Assembly (NCBI RefSeq): GCF_000699445.3
Contig: NC_067196.1
Coordinates: 77,056,364-77,120,363 of the forward strand
Reading direction: 5' to 3'
Source of the DNA: Schistosoma haematobium
Lineage: Eukaryota; Platyhelminthes; Trematoda; Strigeidida; Schistosomatidae
DNA: 64,000 bases
The notes under the pieces were generated by a model. It was given only the letters and a program-made list of their open reading frames with translations. It had not been told where the DNA came from and ran no database searches. Positions 1-12,300 of this stretch are shown one piece after another (the stretch's first letter is position 1; the number at the start of each line of letters is the position of its first letter). Position numbers and translations under genes: made by a program.

Positions 1-365
1 CGTTTTTGATTGAGATCATGAACTGATTGATAGTAGACCACGACTGAAAGCCTGGAAGCACTAAACAGCCGCTTCGTCCTGTCGTGTGACTTCTCAGCAG
101 TGCGCATTCACGATTCCGCTTTCGGGATTCAAACTCAGGTCCTTCAGCCTCTAGCGCGAACGTTTAACCTCTAGACCACTGAGCTGGCCGGCATCCAACG
201 GTGTTAATGTCTAACCTCAGCCAATCCACGAAATTGCGGTACCATCTTCCATTGTACTGAGGTAGATGCATGTCTCTACCCGACATGGATTAGCTCCACG
301 GCATCTCACTAGAACTCCGAAAATTGCCTCACGAAGCTAGTCACTAGTGAACACATGGTATTATT
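1..365 (-). mobile_element. SINE A copy, 5'-extended, degenerate hammerhead
   Basis: Minus-strand member of the tRNA-derived SINE called A here. Reading the minus strand in order: an upstream block of about 110 bp, the tRNA-like segment with a Pol III A-box-like GCTCAGTGGTCTAGAGG and a degenerate B box, then the hammerhead region (about 55-110), then a tail ending in a TCATGATCTCAA-type sequence. The ribozyme core is damaged: GAAA reads GAAG and the GUC cleavage triplet reads GUU. The copy may be cut by the window start. Confidence 0.8.
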
Positions 366-1203
366 TTCAGAATGGATACCTTTATTATGCTCATGTTTAA
401 GTCTGGATGAAAATTTGGCATATATGCTCTTTCTCTTTTGCTTAAGTAATTTATTATTCCATAAACTGCTTTGGTTGGTTTAATAATTTCATATGTGCAT
501 ATAAATATTACAGTATATTAGAGCAAAGCTTGATGAGGATCTAACGGAAAACGATATTGTTCACCTATATATGTTGTTCTAAATCACAATATGCGAATTT
601 TTTTCAAATAATATTCCAACGTTTGGTTTCAAAGAATTAAATTTTGATTATCTCAAAGCTAATCTAATGATTTAAAAGAAAACCCATTCAAGACTGAAAT
701 GTGTGTGTGTTAAATGTACAAATAACTCAACTTACAAATAATATGAATAAATTAGGAATATAGTCGAGCATAACGGCCCTTATTGAAACATTAAATTTGC
801 AAGTTAAGCAAAATTATGCTTCTTTTCATTTAGTTCCTCATCATGAGTCTACACAAATATTAAAAATGATGGTAGGTCAATTCAGTAATATTTCCAAAGA
901 TTATAATCAGTTATTAGCTCAACAGATGCAAAATTACAATTAAAATAAACTTACATAATTGAATGATTATTAAAACTAGTTACGTAAGGGTAAAAATACA
1001 AATTATGATTGAAATCAAACAATTGAAAATAAATCTTAACTGTTATTTGTAAAATTACCACTAAGTAATTGATGAAAATGGGTGTTTAGAAAATCAGATC
1101 AGAATTAAAATGATTGCTCTGATAACTTAAACCCCAGTTATTTTGACTGGTGAGTCTTTAAACTATTTAGAAATTCTATAATAGAAATTATATATATATA
1201 CAT
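366..1203. other. No recognised feature
   Basis: AT-rich sequence with short (TG)n and (TA)n runs. I see no long ORF, RNA gene or repeat copy. Confidence 0.5.
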
Positions 1204-1392
1204 ATGGTGCCAGCTCAGTAGTCTAGATGTCAAGCATTCGTGCGCGAGACTGAAAGCCTTGGGTTTAAGTCTCGCTCATGGACCGTGCATGTGCACTGCT
1301 GAGGAGTCCAAAGGTGCAAAGAAACGGCCATCCAGTGCTTTCAGGTTTTCATTGGTGATCTAGCTTAGATTGACTCGTAAATTTAACTGTCA
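1204..1392 (+). mobile_element. SINE A copy
   Basis: Plus-strand SINE A: tRNA-like A box (GCTCAGTAGTCTAGATG), weak B box, then the ribozyme segment at 1292-1338. That segment has CTGAGGA and GAAAC and a perfect stem I (GCACTG with CAGTGC), but stem II no longer pairs. The tail ends near TTGACTCGTAAATTTAAC. Confidence 0.75.
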
Positions 1393-2264
1393 TTTAAATA
1401 ATAATTCCATGAGGACACAAAATTAATAAGAAAACATGATGACGTAATAGAAAGATTATAATACTGAATTATGTAGAACAAATAATAACAATAAAAGATT
1501 ATGCGTTTACGAATAAAAAGCTAAATAAAATAAGTTAGCAACGGATTTTAATGTGGATATAGTAACATAGTTAAAATGTTTATGTTATAATATTTAAATG
1601 TAATTTTTAAGTGGGAATTATTTGTCTATTAAAATAGTACCATTTTCTTCAACTCGAAAGTGATGAACGGGAAGAAAACGACAAAGTAAACTGATATAAA
1701 ATAAACTAAAAATCTACAGCGTGATTAATTGAACTGACTATTTTCTACCAAAAACATTATTTTCAGATGTACAACCACTAAAGTTGGTCAGTCATAAGCA
1801 AAGAAACTTCATGTCAAACATTACACATTAACCATTTCGTCTATGTTTATGTTTAAAAAAATCCTAAAATTATAAATCATTGTTATGTGATGGTATTGTT
1901 GTGGTATTGTTCAGACCTAAACTTACATGTAAGCTTTTATGGTTTAAGTTGGTTTGTAAAGCCACCAAATTACCTAGAATAACTCAACGGAAGATTTGAA
2001 TCCTAAAAGATGTTACCAGTGTGTTTAATAATGTTGATATGTTCACCTACTTTCCTTTTTTTCTAACTAGTTGTTTTAAGATTTAAAAAACCTACCATAG
2101 TTATCCTGGTTAAACCAGTGATTTTCGCTGTAGTGTAAAAAACTAAGTTAAGGTAGATCAACTTATTATTTTACGCAAACTCATACAGATCTTTTGTAAA
2201 ATATGAAAACCATATATTGAATACATTATTTGTACATTTTTCTTGAGTTACCCCTAATATAACT
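1393..2264. other. No recognised feature
   Basis: AT-rich intergenic or intronic sequence without recognisable coding or repeat content. Confidence 0.45.
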
Positions 2265-2399
2265 CATCATTCTTCCAATTCTAATGCTCACTGTTTTCCC
2301 TCCTGTTCTTTTTATTTCAATCTTTCTCTCGTAAGCATTCCACTTCCAATTCCTGCTACATACTACTTATATCTGTCATCATAAGTAGCGCACACAGCA
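2265..2399 (+). mobile_element. LTR-1 fragment (3' part of a solo LTR)
   Basis: The 3' part of the LTR-1 family defined by the copies at 10289 and 36259. It holds the family's stem-loop (ACTACTTAT ... ATAAGTAG, about 2362-2389) and ends CACACAGCA. The 5' half is missing or diverged beyond recognition. Confidence 0.55.
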
Positions 2400-3564
2400 T
2401 TATTACAAGAACACTATGATTTAAAAAACTATTTTTACCCATTTCTAAATACGTGTGTAGTATTGTAAGTTTTATTCATAATACATTCAATTTGAATGTT
2501 ATTTACAATTAACAGAAGTTCTAGAGTCTTTGTTTTGAAACTGGAATGATTTTTATTTTACTACGCGTAGAATCAGTTTCCGGACTGAACTATAACCACC
2601 CAACTTTTTACTCTTCATATAATTCTGTTCCGTTCTGGTAAATAAAAGGATTCATTATGTTAAGTAATTCGATAGCCGAGATATCTTGTTGATGAGACGC
2701 CTATGAGAAACATACAAGAAGATCGTTTATTATCTAAAGGAATCTTAGTTACTGAAGTGGTAATTTCATAGAAAACAATACTGGGTTTATTTCCAAACTA
2801 TTATCGTTATGCTTGAAGCAGTTGTGTAAAAATAATTACCATCAAAATGCTTACTCATCGTTTATCGTACTTCTCATCCTGTACACGCCTAACATAATCT
2901 TTGCGGGTTTATTCTTAATTTCGAAAATTTTTCTATTACAGTGTAATACATAAAATAGAATCGTTGAGAATAGACTTAAGCCTAAACCGTTCACTTGACA
3001 CACAAAATTATATTTAGTGAATTAAATTTTAAAAAAATAATGTCACATTAGGGTTACGAAATTTACTTCACATAGTATAGTAACTGGCAATTGTTCTCGG
3101 GCCATCTGTTAACGGACTACTGTACATATATTTTCATAAAGTAATTTTAAAACATTACTAAGTTACAGTTTTTTCTCTACTGATATTATCTTAAAATATC
3201 AATAATTGTGGAGTGAAAGAACAAATAATTTAGATCAGAAATTTATTTCCTCAAATATGTCTTCAAAGACAAATACCAAATTGTGATATGTCAACAAACA
3301 TGTTTATGTGTTTGTGTGGGCGGATTAAATTGCTGCCAAGTGAGTTGTTACTATTGAGTAATTGGAAAAAGTGATATAAAGAATTTCGAAATGATTGATT
3401 TAAACTTTAAATAATTTCAATGATAGCTGAAAAATAATACAAGTATGAAATGAACATCAGTTATTAAGAAAAATACCAGAATCTATTAGATACTGTAAAT
3501 CTTTTATTCTTGTAACGTTATTTTATCCGTAAACAAACAAAACATCACTTGCATTATAAGCAGA
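2400..3564. other. No recognised feature
   Basis: AT-rich sequence; nothing identifiable on either strand. Confidence 0.45.
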
Positions 3565-3725
3565 TAGGGTTGGCAATTAGCTGTAGAATTTAGAACGCGC
3601 GTTTCATTCTATTTGGGACTTTTCAGCTAGGATGTACCCTCAACTCAGAGTTTATGTTTACTCGAGAACTCGAAACCAGTACAGTTTGCTTCAAACGCCA
3701 TCGCGTTACCCATTTAACTACACAG
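3565..3725 (-). mobile_element. SINE B (Smα-like) copy, degenerate
   Basis: Minus-strand Smα-like SINE. On the minus strand, a tRNA-like segment (AACGCGATGGCGTTTGAAGC type, then a GGTTTCGAGTTC B box) is followed by the hammerhead region. CTGACGA has decayed to CTGAAAA, so the conserved G8 is lost and this copy is predicted inactive. Confidence 0.7.
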
Positions 3726-4128
3726 TCCAAATAACTACTAGTTTTTGGAATACGATAAAATTTTACTTGAAAAATCTTCCGTCGATAAAAATCATCAAAT
3801 ATTATCAGTTACACCCTCGGTATTATTAGTGATCGTCCTTAAAGTATCCATATAAGGTCAGTAACAGTCGAAATAAATAATCAATAAAGTTTAAATGACA
3901 AACAAATCTATCATGGAAATCGCTCGGCTTTTCCCGCCTAATTTCAATGCCAATAAATAATAATCGAATATTTTTCAACTTTTGAATTAGATCTATGTTC
4001 GCTACTAATTGTTTCTCTTTTATTGTGTTAAAACTAATAGACAATAACTAACAAGTTTTCATTAATTTTTTTCTAGCAGCTTTGATATTTCAATCTAACA
4101 TCTCAATATAAAACCAAATCAAAACAGT

Positions 4129-4380
4129 TTTTCACTTGGTACTGTTTGGCTTGTACCTTCCCATTGACGTTCAAGATTGCAATTGATCAGTCTGTTATTG
4201 GCATATGTGCATACTGTGCTTATGCCTCGATATTGCCTTAATTCACAAGCTTTTTGGAAACAATGTTGGATAGTGGCTAGCAGTGGAATTCAGGACGTGC
4301 TTTTTGTCCTATTTGGGACTCTTCGGCTGGATGTACCTGCATACATGGGAAGATACAAGCCAAACAACACCAAGTGAATT
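4129..4380 (-). mobile_element. SINE B foldback with ~33 bp inverted ends
   Basis: Minus-strand 3' part of SINE B with its hammerhead region at 4288-4332. CTGA has become CCGA and GAAA has become CAAA, so it is predicted inactive. Where the tRNA-like 5' part should follow there is instead an inverted copy of the element's own 3' terminus. The ends (about 4131-4162 and 4345-4380) are near-perfect inverted repeats around TTCACTTGGTRYTGTTTGGC. No convincing target-site duplication was found. Confidence 0.75.
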
Positions 4381-4473
4381 TAAATTCACCCCATTGTTAC
4401 AGAACATTCATTTCATTTATACGAATATTCGTCAAGATTAGAATGAATAGTTTGAATTTGATTTTCATTATTA

Positions 4474-4552
4474 CCCTGAAGAAGTTCAGACGAGTTAGCC
4501 GGACGAAACATTGGAATTATTTAAATCCCAATCGCTGAGATTATTTCAAATA
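4474..4552 (+). repeat. Family E hammerhead-like stem-loop
   Basis: CTGAAGA (4476-4482), one extra A, a GTTC/GGAC stem (4484-4487 with 4501-4504, one wobble) and then GAAAC, followed by ATTGGAATTATTTAAAT. Other copies near 27.4, 38.8, 44.4, 49.9 and 62.4 kb keep the same layout with different stem sequences. I place it among PLE-associated sequence by inference only. Confidence 0.5.
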
Positions 4553-4920
4553 TAATTTTCACATATAATGACTTCACTTCATTTAATTTATACTAATAAA
4601 TAGTTTTGAAGATTCTATACAAAATGTTTTAAAACACTAATTCTGATACGAAGATAAAGCTGAAGCATTGTCTATAATTTACAATTTTGATTAACTCAAT
4701 AATATGGATTATGATACCTCAATGACTGTAATCGACTTCATTCTTAAATATCTTGATTACATACCTGATCATTTATTTCACATTAATTCATGAAGATCAA
4801 AATCATAAAAAAATTGGATATGTCTTTATTACTACATAGTTCATCCAGTCTTTATAGACCATCTTATATTCAGAAAAGATTTTATTGTATATCAGTGTAA
4901 GGTTGTGAATATTGTTAAAT

Positions 4921-5008
4921 TTTTTATTGAGATCATGAATCGATGGATTTTAGACCACCATTGAAAACCTGGAAGCACTGGACGACCGTTTCGTTTTAGT
5001 ATGGGTTA
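4921..5008 (-). mobile_element. SINE A fragment (tail and ribozyme 3' half)
   Basis: Minus-strand tail (TGAGATCATGAATC...) plus GGAAGCACTGGACGACCGTTTCG. It stops inside the ribozyme, so the tRNA-like region is absent. Confidence 0.7.
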
Positions 5009-7082
5009 TACTGTATAGTAAGAGAACGAATCATGTTGTTTTGTGCTTAATTTAGTTGATGAATCTAACACTAGTTTATTTACTGTAAAACGATTGGTGT
5101 AATGACGGAGTAACTGAAACTTTAATGTTTTAACTAATCCAAAACATTTATTGAAACTACAGCTAAATAAAATGTGAACACACACCATGTTTCTAATCAA
5201 AATTTTAGTGGGCAGCTCATATAATGAACATTCATTTTTGAGTGAATAACTGTTTAACACTAATATAAAAACAAAGTTTCACTTGGATTATATTCCATTT
5301 CATCGTTTCTAAACATGCTAAAACGCATTTTTATCAAATTCATAATGTCATTTGTTCAGTAAATACTTTTTTTACTGAATCCTTACTTGAGAATGGCAAT
5401 ATCTTAAGGTAAGACACCTCAAATAACCAGTAATTTCTTGTAGCTTAAGTAATTAACGTTTAGATGTTGTAGAGAATGAAGTAGCTCATTGTGTATAAGA
5501 ACAATTTTTTCTAATGTTCAAGAAAGTGATAGTATCTTTAGGTTGCAAAATTGTTGCACAGATCGGACGTGACATATGTGGATCATGAATAATTGAGCTT
5601 ATAGATAGACAATAGTTCGAAGAAAATAGTGATCTTATAATTGGCGTATACATAAACTATGTTTTGTGATAAATATTTAAGATACACTATAAAAAAGTAG
5701 TAATTTTTTAGTTTTTGCGAAACTTACTATGCTCAAATACATACTGTTTATCCATAAAATGTAATATAATATCCAAATCCAGTTCCACATATCTTCTACT
5801 ACGTATATATCCAAGTGGATAACAAATATCAATCGGATACTTGCATCCTATCAAAAATGTAATCAATTATTTTTGACAATAATAATGCACATATCATTAG
5901 AATTATCCTAAAACTATGTGTAAACTTGCATGAAAATTGAATAAAACATACAATATTTGCATGTGATGATTTAAACAGTTTACATAGCTAATTAAATAAC
6001 GTTTATAATATAATGTATTCTAATCATTTGATCTTTTTTTCCATTTCATTATGACTGACCAGTTATTTGTTTTGTTATGTAAAAAATCGAATTAAACACT
6101 TACTAAACATAAAGGAATCTGTATATATAAATATTGACTTAGATCAGAAACTATTATGAAGTATTGCAAATCAAATCAAGTTCAATTGTTCTCAGTTTTA
6201 CAATAATAATGTACGTTGAAACATACATTCAAATTTCTTAATAAATTGTCAGTAACAAGTGGGCTATGCAATCCATTGGATCGTAAGAAGGCATCTTTCT
6301 TTACTAAGGAATATTTAACAAATACAATACATCTTAAACAAAACTATTTTATAATTCCAATTTAATTGAATAAAAATATTAATAATTTTAGTTTTAAAGT
6401 AATGATTTTATAGAATTATTATTGGTCAATCTTTCTTGAACCTGATTGGCCAATTATATTGAATTTTGATTGGTCATTAAAAATATCGTAATCATTGTTT
6501 TCATTAAAACTATTGATGAAATATGCGTAAATACATGAATTGAGTTTTTAGTACTCATAAAGAACATTTTGATCCGAAAGATATATTTATTATAGAACAA
6601 AAACTTTTGGAAAGCATTCATAACTCTAAAGTATCAAAAAACCAAAGTCGGAAAACAAAATTTCGGAATCGTTCTGTCTTAAAGCAAAATGTATTTGATT
6701 TAAACATGTCTAAATTAAATTGTCATGCAGTTTGTAATACTAACAAGCTGAAAAAATGATAAGACAATATCAAAAGTCAGATTTCCGTGTTAGTAAGTAC
6801 AATTAAGCATAAAACAATATAGAAATAAATTCTCTTAAGAACTGTACAAAACATATTTTAAATAGGTAATTAAAGGGACATTTAGACAGCGGTCAGTGCA
6901 ATAACTAAAGAGATAAAGATTTTTGATCACTATATGAAGTTTTTGGAGATTATTAGGCTTCTACAAACAACTGAGCTCGAGACTCAGTTTTACGAGCAAA
7001 ATCCTAACCTTATAACTCTTGCGCTGATATCCAGTGTTTAAATGCTTAACATTGGTTCACTCGTAATATTACTAAACCAGTG
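5009..7082. other. No recognised feature
   Basis: About 2 kb of AT-rich sequence with only short ORFs lacking recognisable protein character. No repeat copy was identified. Confidence 0.45.
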
Positions 7083-7240
7083 TGTGCCAGCTCAGCGGTT
7101 AGGGGGTCAAGAGTTCGCATGCGAAACCTAACGTTTTGAGCTCGGTTCTCTGTGCTGGGTTTGTGGATGAATAATTTTGAGTAGTCTTTTTCCAGAACGA
7201 AAAGGCTTTCCAGTATTTCCTGGTTTTTAATGGTTTTTTA
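7083..7240 (+). mobile_element. SINE A copy, strongly diverged
   Basis: GCCAGCTCAGCGGTTAGGGGG marks the A box. The B-box region and hammerhead are recognisable only by position and by the CCAGTATTTCCTGGTTTTTAATGG tail homology. The ribozyme core is not conserved. Confidence 0.6.
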
Positions 7241-10054
7241 AGGAATTTTTGTCCGAGTTGTCAACTATGATAAATTTTAGTTAACCCTCAAATAAATCAA
7301 TAGCCACGTCCACAAATCAATGCTACTTACAAATTTACGAAAATTCACAGCATTCGCTTTATCCTTCATTAATTACAAACTACTGTACAAGCTATATGTC
7401 GATACCTTGTGAATGTGTGTTAGTAATTGGGAAAAAATGTTATCTTCCATCTGATTCCTTTCCAAGAGCGACTTTAACGTTGTTTCCACTGGAGGTATCA
7501 CATATTAGATTTGTGATTTGGTTTTCGTATATTTCGTATACACATTCATCCTTTTGAATTCAAAATTCTATATATTTTAGTTCACTTTTTACTAACTTAA
7601 TTATCTAACTCCAGATTAATCTCGTTGATCCATTTTAACATAGTGACGTGGCTTTTATACATAGTGGAACAGATTGCACCTAGTAACCACACTCATGGGT
7701 AATGCATGTTATAAATCTATTTGGTTTAAAAGTGACCTTAATTCAATTGTGATAGAATACTTACCGTACATGCATGATCATCAGCCACCTGGTTTTAATT
7801 ATGTTTACTGAAATGATGACTGAGATACAAGTAAACGTAGAATCTACAGACTAATTTACTTTAAATGTTTAATTATTTTGATTCTAACTAGTTTATTCAT
7901 TAAAATTCGAATCATTTACAAGCAACAGATGTTCGGGTTGGGTTTTGTGAACCGAACTACCTAAAACTATATTTAATCTTTAAATTTGTTAACAGTTGTC
8001 CATTTGAAATGCTAAAAAACCAACGTGGTAATAATAATATTTATTTTGGGGTACAATTATATCATTTGATAAATTAGTCAAAAGTGTATTAAAACTTTAT
8101 ATCCACTTTTCGAACAGTAGTTTACATTTTTATTATAACTGAACCGATAAGCATTTACTAATTATTGAATGAATACGATAAAATCACAATATTATTGACT
8201 TCTATCTTCTTTGTTAGATAAAGAGATATGAGTGTTTATGAATCGAAATAGAGTTCGTTTGTGTTACGTTAGTTTATGACCGAAAATTGCTATCAACTCA
8301 TGCTTTGTTCACCATAAAAATAAGCTCATTCTAGATTATTTATGTTGTAACAAAAATATGTTCCACATGAATTGTGGAATGATTCGTGTGGCCGACTGAT
8401 GACCTCTAACAAAACATAAATAAGCAATGTTTCAAGTGGTTGAATATTGGATCACGGAATATTTCATAATCAAATAGTTATTGTTTTACATAGCAGTTTT
8501 ACACAATTATGTGAATAATATTTGATGCGAAATAAAGATGGATAAAACTCACTTTAAAAAACACATGATTTTAGGTAGTTGGTTTTATACTTAATGATCA
8601 ATCAGTCGTAAATGTTTCAGTCCCACATGGAGTCAGATGTGACTAGAATCGCTCAACACTGACATAGCCCGTAAAGTTGGGTGATGAGGACTTGATTTCT
8701 ATAGGAAACATCAGATCACTTGAGATTACAGGCAGGTCTCGATCAGTGCTAAAAGACTAGATAAACAGAAAATCGGTTAGTACTCACTGGTCAGTTATTT
8801 GTAAGACGAATTTTATGCTGTACATTATTCACTATCCTAAAGCATTACAGCCTGATTTTAATGTTTAATTGTTGCTCATTAAATCAAAATTTTATTAACG
8901 ATTTAATATTTCCTTCTTTTTGAAAGCCATATACATGAATAAAAAATTCCTTACGTACACAGCAGTGATTTAAAAAAAATCTCTTTAACTAACCCTGTCT
9001 ACACTTGCATAACTAGTGTGTTATAAAATCTGATAGACACTCAAATGTCTGAAATAGAAAACTCTCATGAAGCGTATTGAGTATCTATATATGTATGTGT
9101 GTGTGTGAATTTCGAAATATGAGAAAACCATATGGTATTATTCTGAATATTAAATTTCACATTTTTGGTTCAATGCGTCATACGTAGTCAAGATGGTAAA
9201 GCACAAGATTATTTCGATACCAATAAGTTTTGTAGAATACGATTACTAATAAGCGAAAATGAAATCATTGTTAAGCTAAATAAGTAAGGCTTTACTAAAC
9301 ATGCTCCAAGCGTTCTTGATAAGAAGTCAACAAATGTAAAGTATCCAGAAATTATTATATCTCAACTAGTATAAATCGTTTAATGATTGACTTTTACAAA
9401 ACTTAAACGTTAAATTATATGTTAATAATAAATAGATTTCTACATTTTAATAACTAACATGTAAACAGTATATAGTCTTACTCCCATGATCAGTCGAAAT
9501 GTAGTGAATGAGAACACAATATCTGTATAAAACATAATCAAGATCAAAACTTCTAATAATAACTTGTATTTTGAGACAGATTTTCATAAACTCACAAAAC
9601 ATATTGGAAAATACTTTGTAATTAACGTATTTACTGTACACTACATTAAAAACGAAAGAAAGAAACATAAAGGTATACACTATAAAGTAGAGAATCAATA
9701 TCTTCGTTTTCCCCTTCAAGTTATTTTTTTATTTAAAACGTATAAACTACTTATTTTTACTATTCTTAATAAAAATTAATCAAATGATAGTTCCATATAA
9801 ACAGATGTCGAACAATATTCATCTGATAATGGTAACTCAGTAAAAGTAACTAATTATTAGTTTAACATTGAACCTAACATTAAGAAAAGAACATATATGC
9901 TAATGAATATAAGAGTTTAAAAGTATATGCAAAGTAATTATGGTTAGCCTTACAGCGAATAACTTACTAAATTATACATTATAATCTGACCTATTAACTA
10001 AGTGTGTGTGTTGTTGTTTTGCTAATTAAAATTTATTTCTCATAAGATTATCAT

Positions 10055-10086
<32 letters not shown>

Positions 10087-10284
10087 AATAGAATATATAA
10101 TCATGACCTAAATATGGTCACACTTCTATTTTTACAAATACACATTACTTTAATACACTTATCATTTGTATTATTCTTTTAAATTTTACCAGTTACTTAC
10201 TGACCTCATTTGATTATTGTAACCATATTAAACCTATAAATCAAAGAGTAAATATTTCATCATCAATAAGATTCTTCCTTGATG
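7241..10284. other. No recognised feature; short simple repeats
   Basis: AT-rich. Contains (TG)n near 9095-9108 and a (TA)n run at 10054-10082. A slightly GC-richer block at about 8590-8780 may be an old repeat, but I could not assign it. Confidence 0.4.
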
Positions 10285-10288
10285 TTAT

Positions 10289-10590
10289 TGTAGTGAACAA
10301 GAACACCAGTGGGGACAATCGAATGTGTATGACACGAAATTACAGAGCATCTCAATAAAATCTGAGAATTATATAGTGAGTAGTTAATTTGCAAAATATC
10401 AATCCATCTTCTCAAACTTGACTGTTTCCTTTGCTAATATCAGTCCATTGCCTCAGATTTCATTGTTCATGCATTGTCATATCAATTGCATCCTGTTTCC
10501 GTTCTTTCCTTATCGATCTTCTACTGAAATACATTCTATGCCTGACCACAATCATATACTACTTATATTGGTATAAGTAACTCACATACA
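10289..10590 (+). mobile_element. LTR-1 solo LTR with 4-bp TSD
   Basis: Begins TGTAGTGAAC and ends CACATACA, 302 bp, with direct repeats TTAT at 10285-10288 and 10591-10594. A stem-loop (ACTTATATTGGTATAAGTAA region) lies just inside the 3' end. There is no internal retrotransposon sequence beside it. Nearly identical along its length to the copy at 36259. Read as a solo LTR because of the TG...CA ends, the fixed 4-bp duplication and the absence of terminal inverted repeats. Confidence 0.75.
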
Positions 10591-10935
10591 TTATTATTAC
10601 TACTATATTAAATAAGTTCGTTTGATGTTTAACTTTCTTCAAGTTTTTTGTTTTTTGTTGTTGATAAACCTGTTCATTTCATTCTTGTTTTCTTGTGGAC
10701 ACTGATAAATCTTTTAAAAAAATTTTTGTAAACAATTTATTGTTTGACATCAGATAAGAAATGAATCACAGATTTCATTTTAATTCGAAATATTTATAAA
10801 CAAAGATATTCAGATATTACTAATGATACAATTTCAAAAGGGATTAAATTCAAGTGTAATTCCTATAATTAATATCCATATGATCATAGAGAATTTAAAA
10901 GAAGCAAAAACAAACATGTAACAAACATTTATTAC

Positions 10936-11287
10936 ATGCAATTAATTCCCATTATGAATTTAAATGAAGCCGGAACAAATATTGATGCAGAATAATATGA
11001 ATTTATTATATTTCGAGTTTTCTCGTCAGCTGCTTACAACCAAATGTTTCCTTGATTCTAAACACCAAATAACCTCTGACCTGTTCTTGCACATATGTAT
11101 ATATATAGTTATCATTGATAACCTTAGTCATTCCGCTGTTTTACATTCACTTATGTCAATTGTTCCACAATATTTCTTATCTCAATGTAAATTCTAATGT
11201 ATACTTGGTTGTAAGCAGCTGACGAGAAACCTCGAAATATAATGAATTCATATTATTCTGCATCAATATTTGTTCTGGCTTTATTTC
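10936..11287. mobile_element. PLE-end inverted dimer with 12-bp TSD
   Basis: Two arms of about 80 bp (about 10965-11045 and 11207-11287) are inverted copies of one another, around a unique core of about 160 bp. The unit is flanked by identical AACATTTATTAC repeats at 10924-10935 and 11288-11299. The arm sequence recurs at the ends of the PLE-containing foldback at 42.5-43.6 kb. Each arm carries CTGACGAG...CTCGAAA, a hammerhead-like core. Confidence 0.75.
11211..11265 (+). ncRNA. Hammerhead-like motif in PLE end
   Basis: GCAG, CTGACGA (11219-11225), a short poorly paired segment, GAAA (11234-11237), then an AT-rich quasi-palindrome and CTGC that can pair with the upstream GCAG as stem I. The core residues fit a hammerhead. 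Stem II is unusually weak, so activity is uncertain. The opposite arm carries the same motif on the minus strand at about 10985-11040. Confidence 0.4.
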
Positions 11288-11299
11288 AACATTTATTAC

Positions 11300-11405
11300 T
11301 CTGGGTTCGAGACCTCGAGTGAACGTCAACTCTGTGATGCAGGTACATCCCACTGATGAAACGCGTGTCCTGTATTCCACTGCTAGCCACTATCTATCTT
11401 TGCTT
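11300..11405 (+). mobile_element. SINE B fragment with deleted ribozyme stem II
   Basis: B-box-like GGGTTCGAGACCTC, then GTGATGCAGGTACATCCCACTGATG joined directly to AAACGCGTGTCCTGTATTCCACTGCTAGCCAC. About 15 bp covering stem II of the hammerhead are missing. It begins immediately after the target duplication of the preceding dimer. Confidence 0.75.
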
Positions 11406-11430
11406 ACTATTCTTCCATTACAAAAAATAT

Positions 11431-11690
11431 TATACAGGACCTATCAGTCTTACGCGCGAACGATTAACCTCTAAATCACTGAACCGACATTCAACGGTAT
11501 TAATGTCTAACTTCAACCAATCCACGAAATTGAGCGACACATCCATCATTGTCATCAGTGAATTACTACATTACGACAGACCCAGTTGAACTCCATTGGT
11601 CACTGCTCCTCACTAGAACTCCAGGATATACCTCTTGAAGCTGGTCACTAGTGAGCATATGATGATTATTATCAGAAGGAGGTTTTATGA
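11431..11690 (-). mobile_element. SINE A 5' portion
   Basis: Minus-strand tRNA-like region (CGCGCGAACGATTAACCTCTAAATCACTG on the plus strand) plus the upstream block, ending with TCTTGAAGCTGGTCACTAGTGAGCATATGATG, which matches the end of the first copy in the window. The ribozyme and tail are absent. Confidence 0.75.
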
Positions 11691-11694
11691 TGAT

Positions 11695-11830
11695 TTTAAT
11701 AATTTAATAGTTGAATTCATAAATCAATTGAAGCTAGACCACTATGGAAAACCTGGAAGCACTGGATGGCCGTTTCTTCCTAGTATGGGACTCCTCAGTA
11801 GTGCACAGTACCTATCGGTCTCGCACTCTT
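11695..11830 (-). mobile_element. SINE A 3' portion with near-intact hammerhead
   Basis: Minus-strand tail and ribozyme. On that strand CTGAGGA, GAAAC and an AUC cleavage triplet are present and stem I pairs. The closing base pair of stem II is lost (GTCC against GGAA). Upstream it joins abruptly to a few bases of tRNA-like sequence, so it is an internally deleted copy. Confidence 0.7.
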
Positions 11831-12072
11831 TCTTTAAAAAAATAATCACATAATTTACTTAATATTAATGAAATTAAACAAATAACTGAATTTTACAAAC
11901 CAAAATTTGTAAAAAAGATGTTGGAAACTATTTTTTGAAAACGATTGAATGAACCACTCAATTATACCTACAACACAAATCGTTAACAAGTATATTTCAA
12001 ATTCAATGAAGTTATATAAAGTATAGAAATGTGAGCAATGTGTAATAAGCAAACTAAGACAAAATATTTTTT

Positions 12073-12300
12073 TGTCATAATTTGTGGCCTTGTGCCCTGT
12101 TAATATATAACGTAATGATACCGCCAATTAGAAAACAGTGATTTAGCGACCGGACGAATGACGCGTAAACCCATACAAGCAATCTAAATTCCTTGACGGT
12201 CCTTATTCCTACCTAGCCGTGCTGGTTGAGTTCAATATGCCAATAGCAGCTTCCACGATATGAATCATGTATTTCATTTTTTTTATACTCACTACATGAA
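12073..12300 (-). mobile_element. LTR-2 fragment (from TATA box to 3' end)
   Basis: Minus-strand match to the downstream half of the LTR at 59012-59509, sharing the GATTCATAT block, CAACYRGCYNGGCTAGGT, the TCATTACGTTATATATTRACAGGGCAC block and the terminal TATGACA. The upstream U3 part is missing. Confidence 0.65.
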
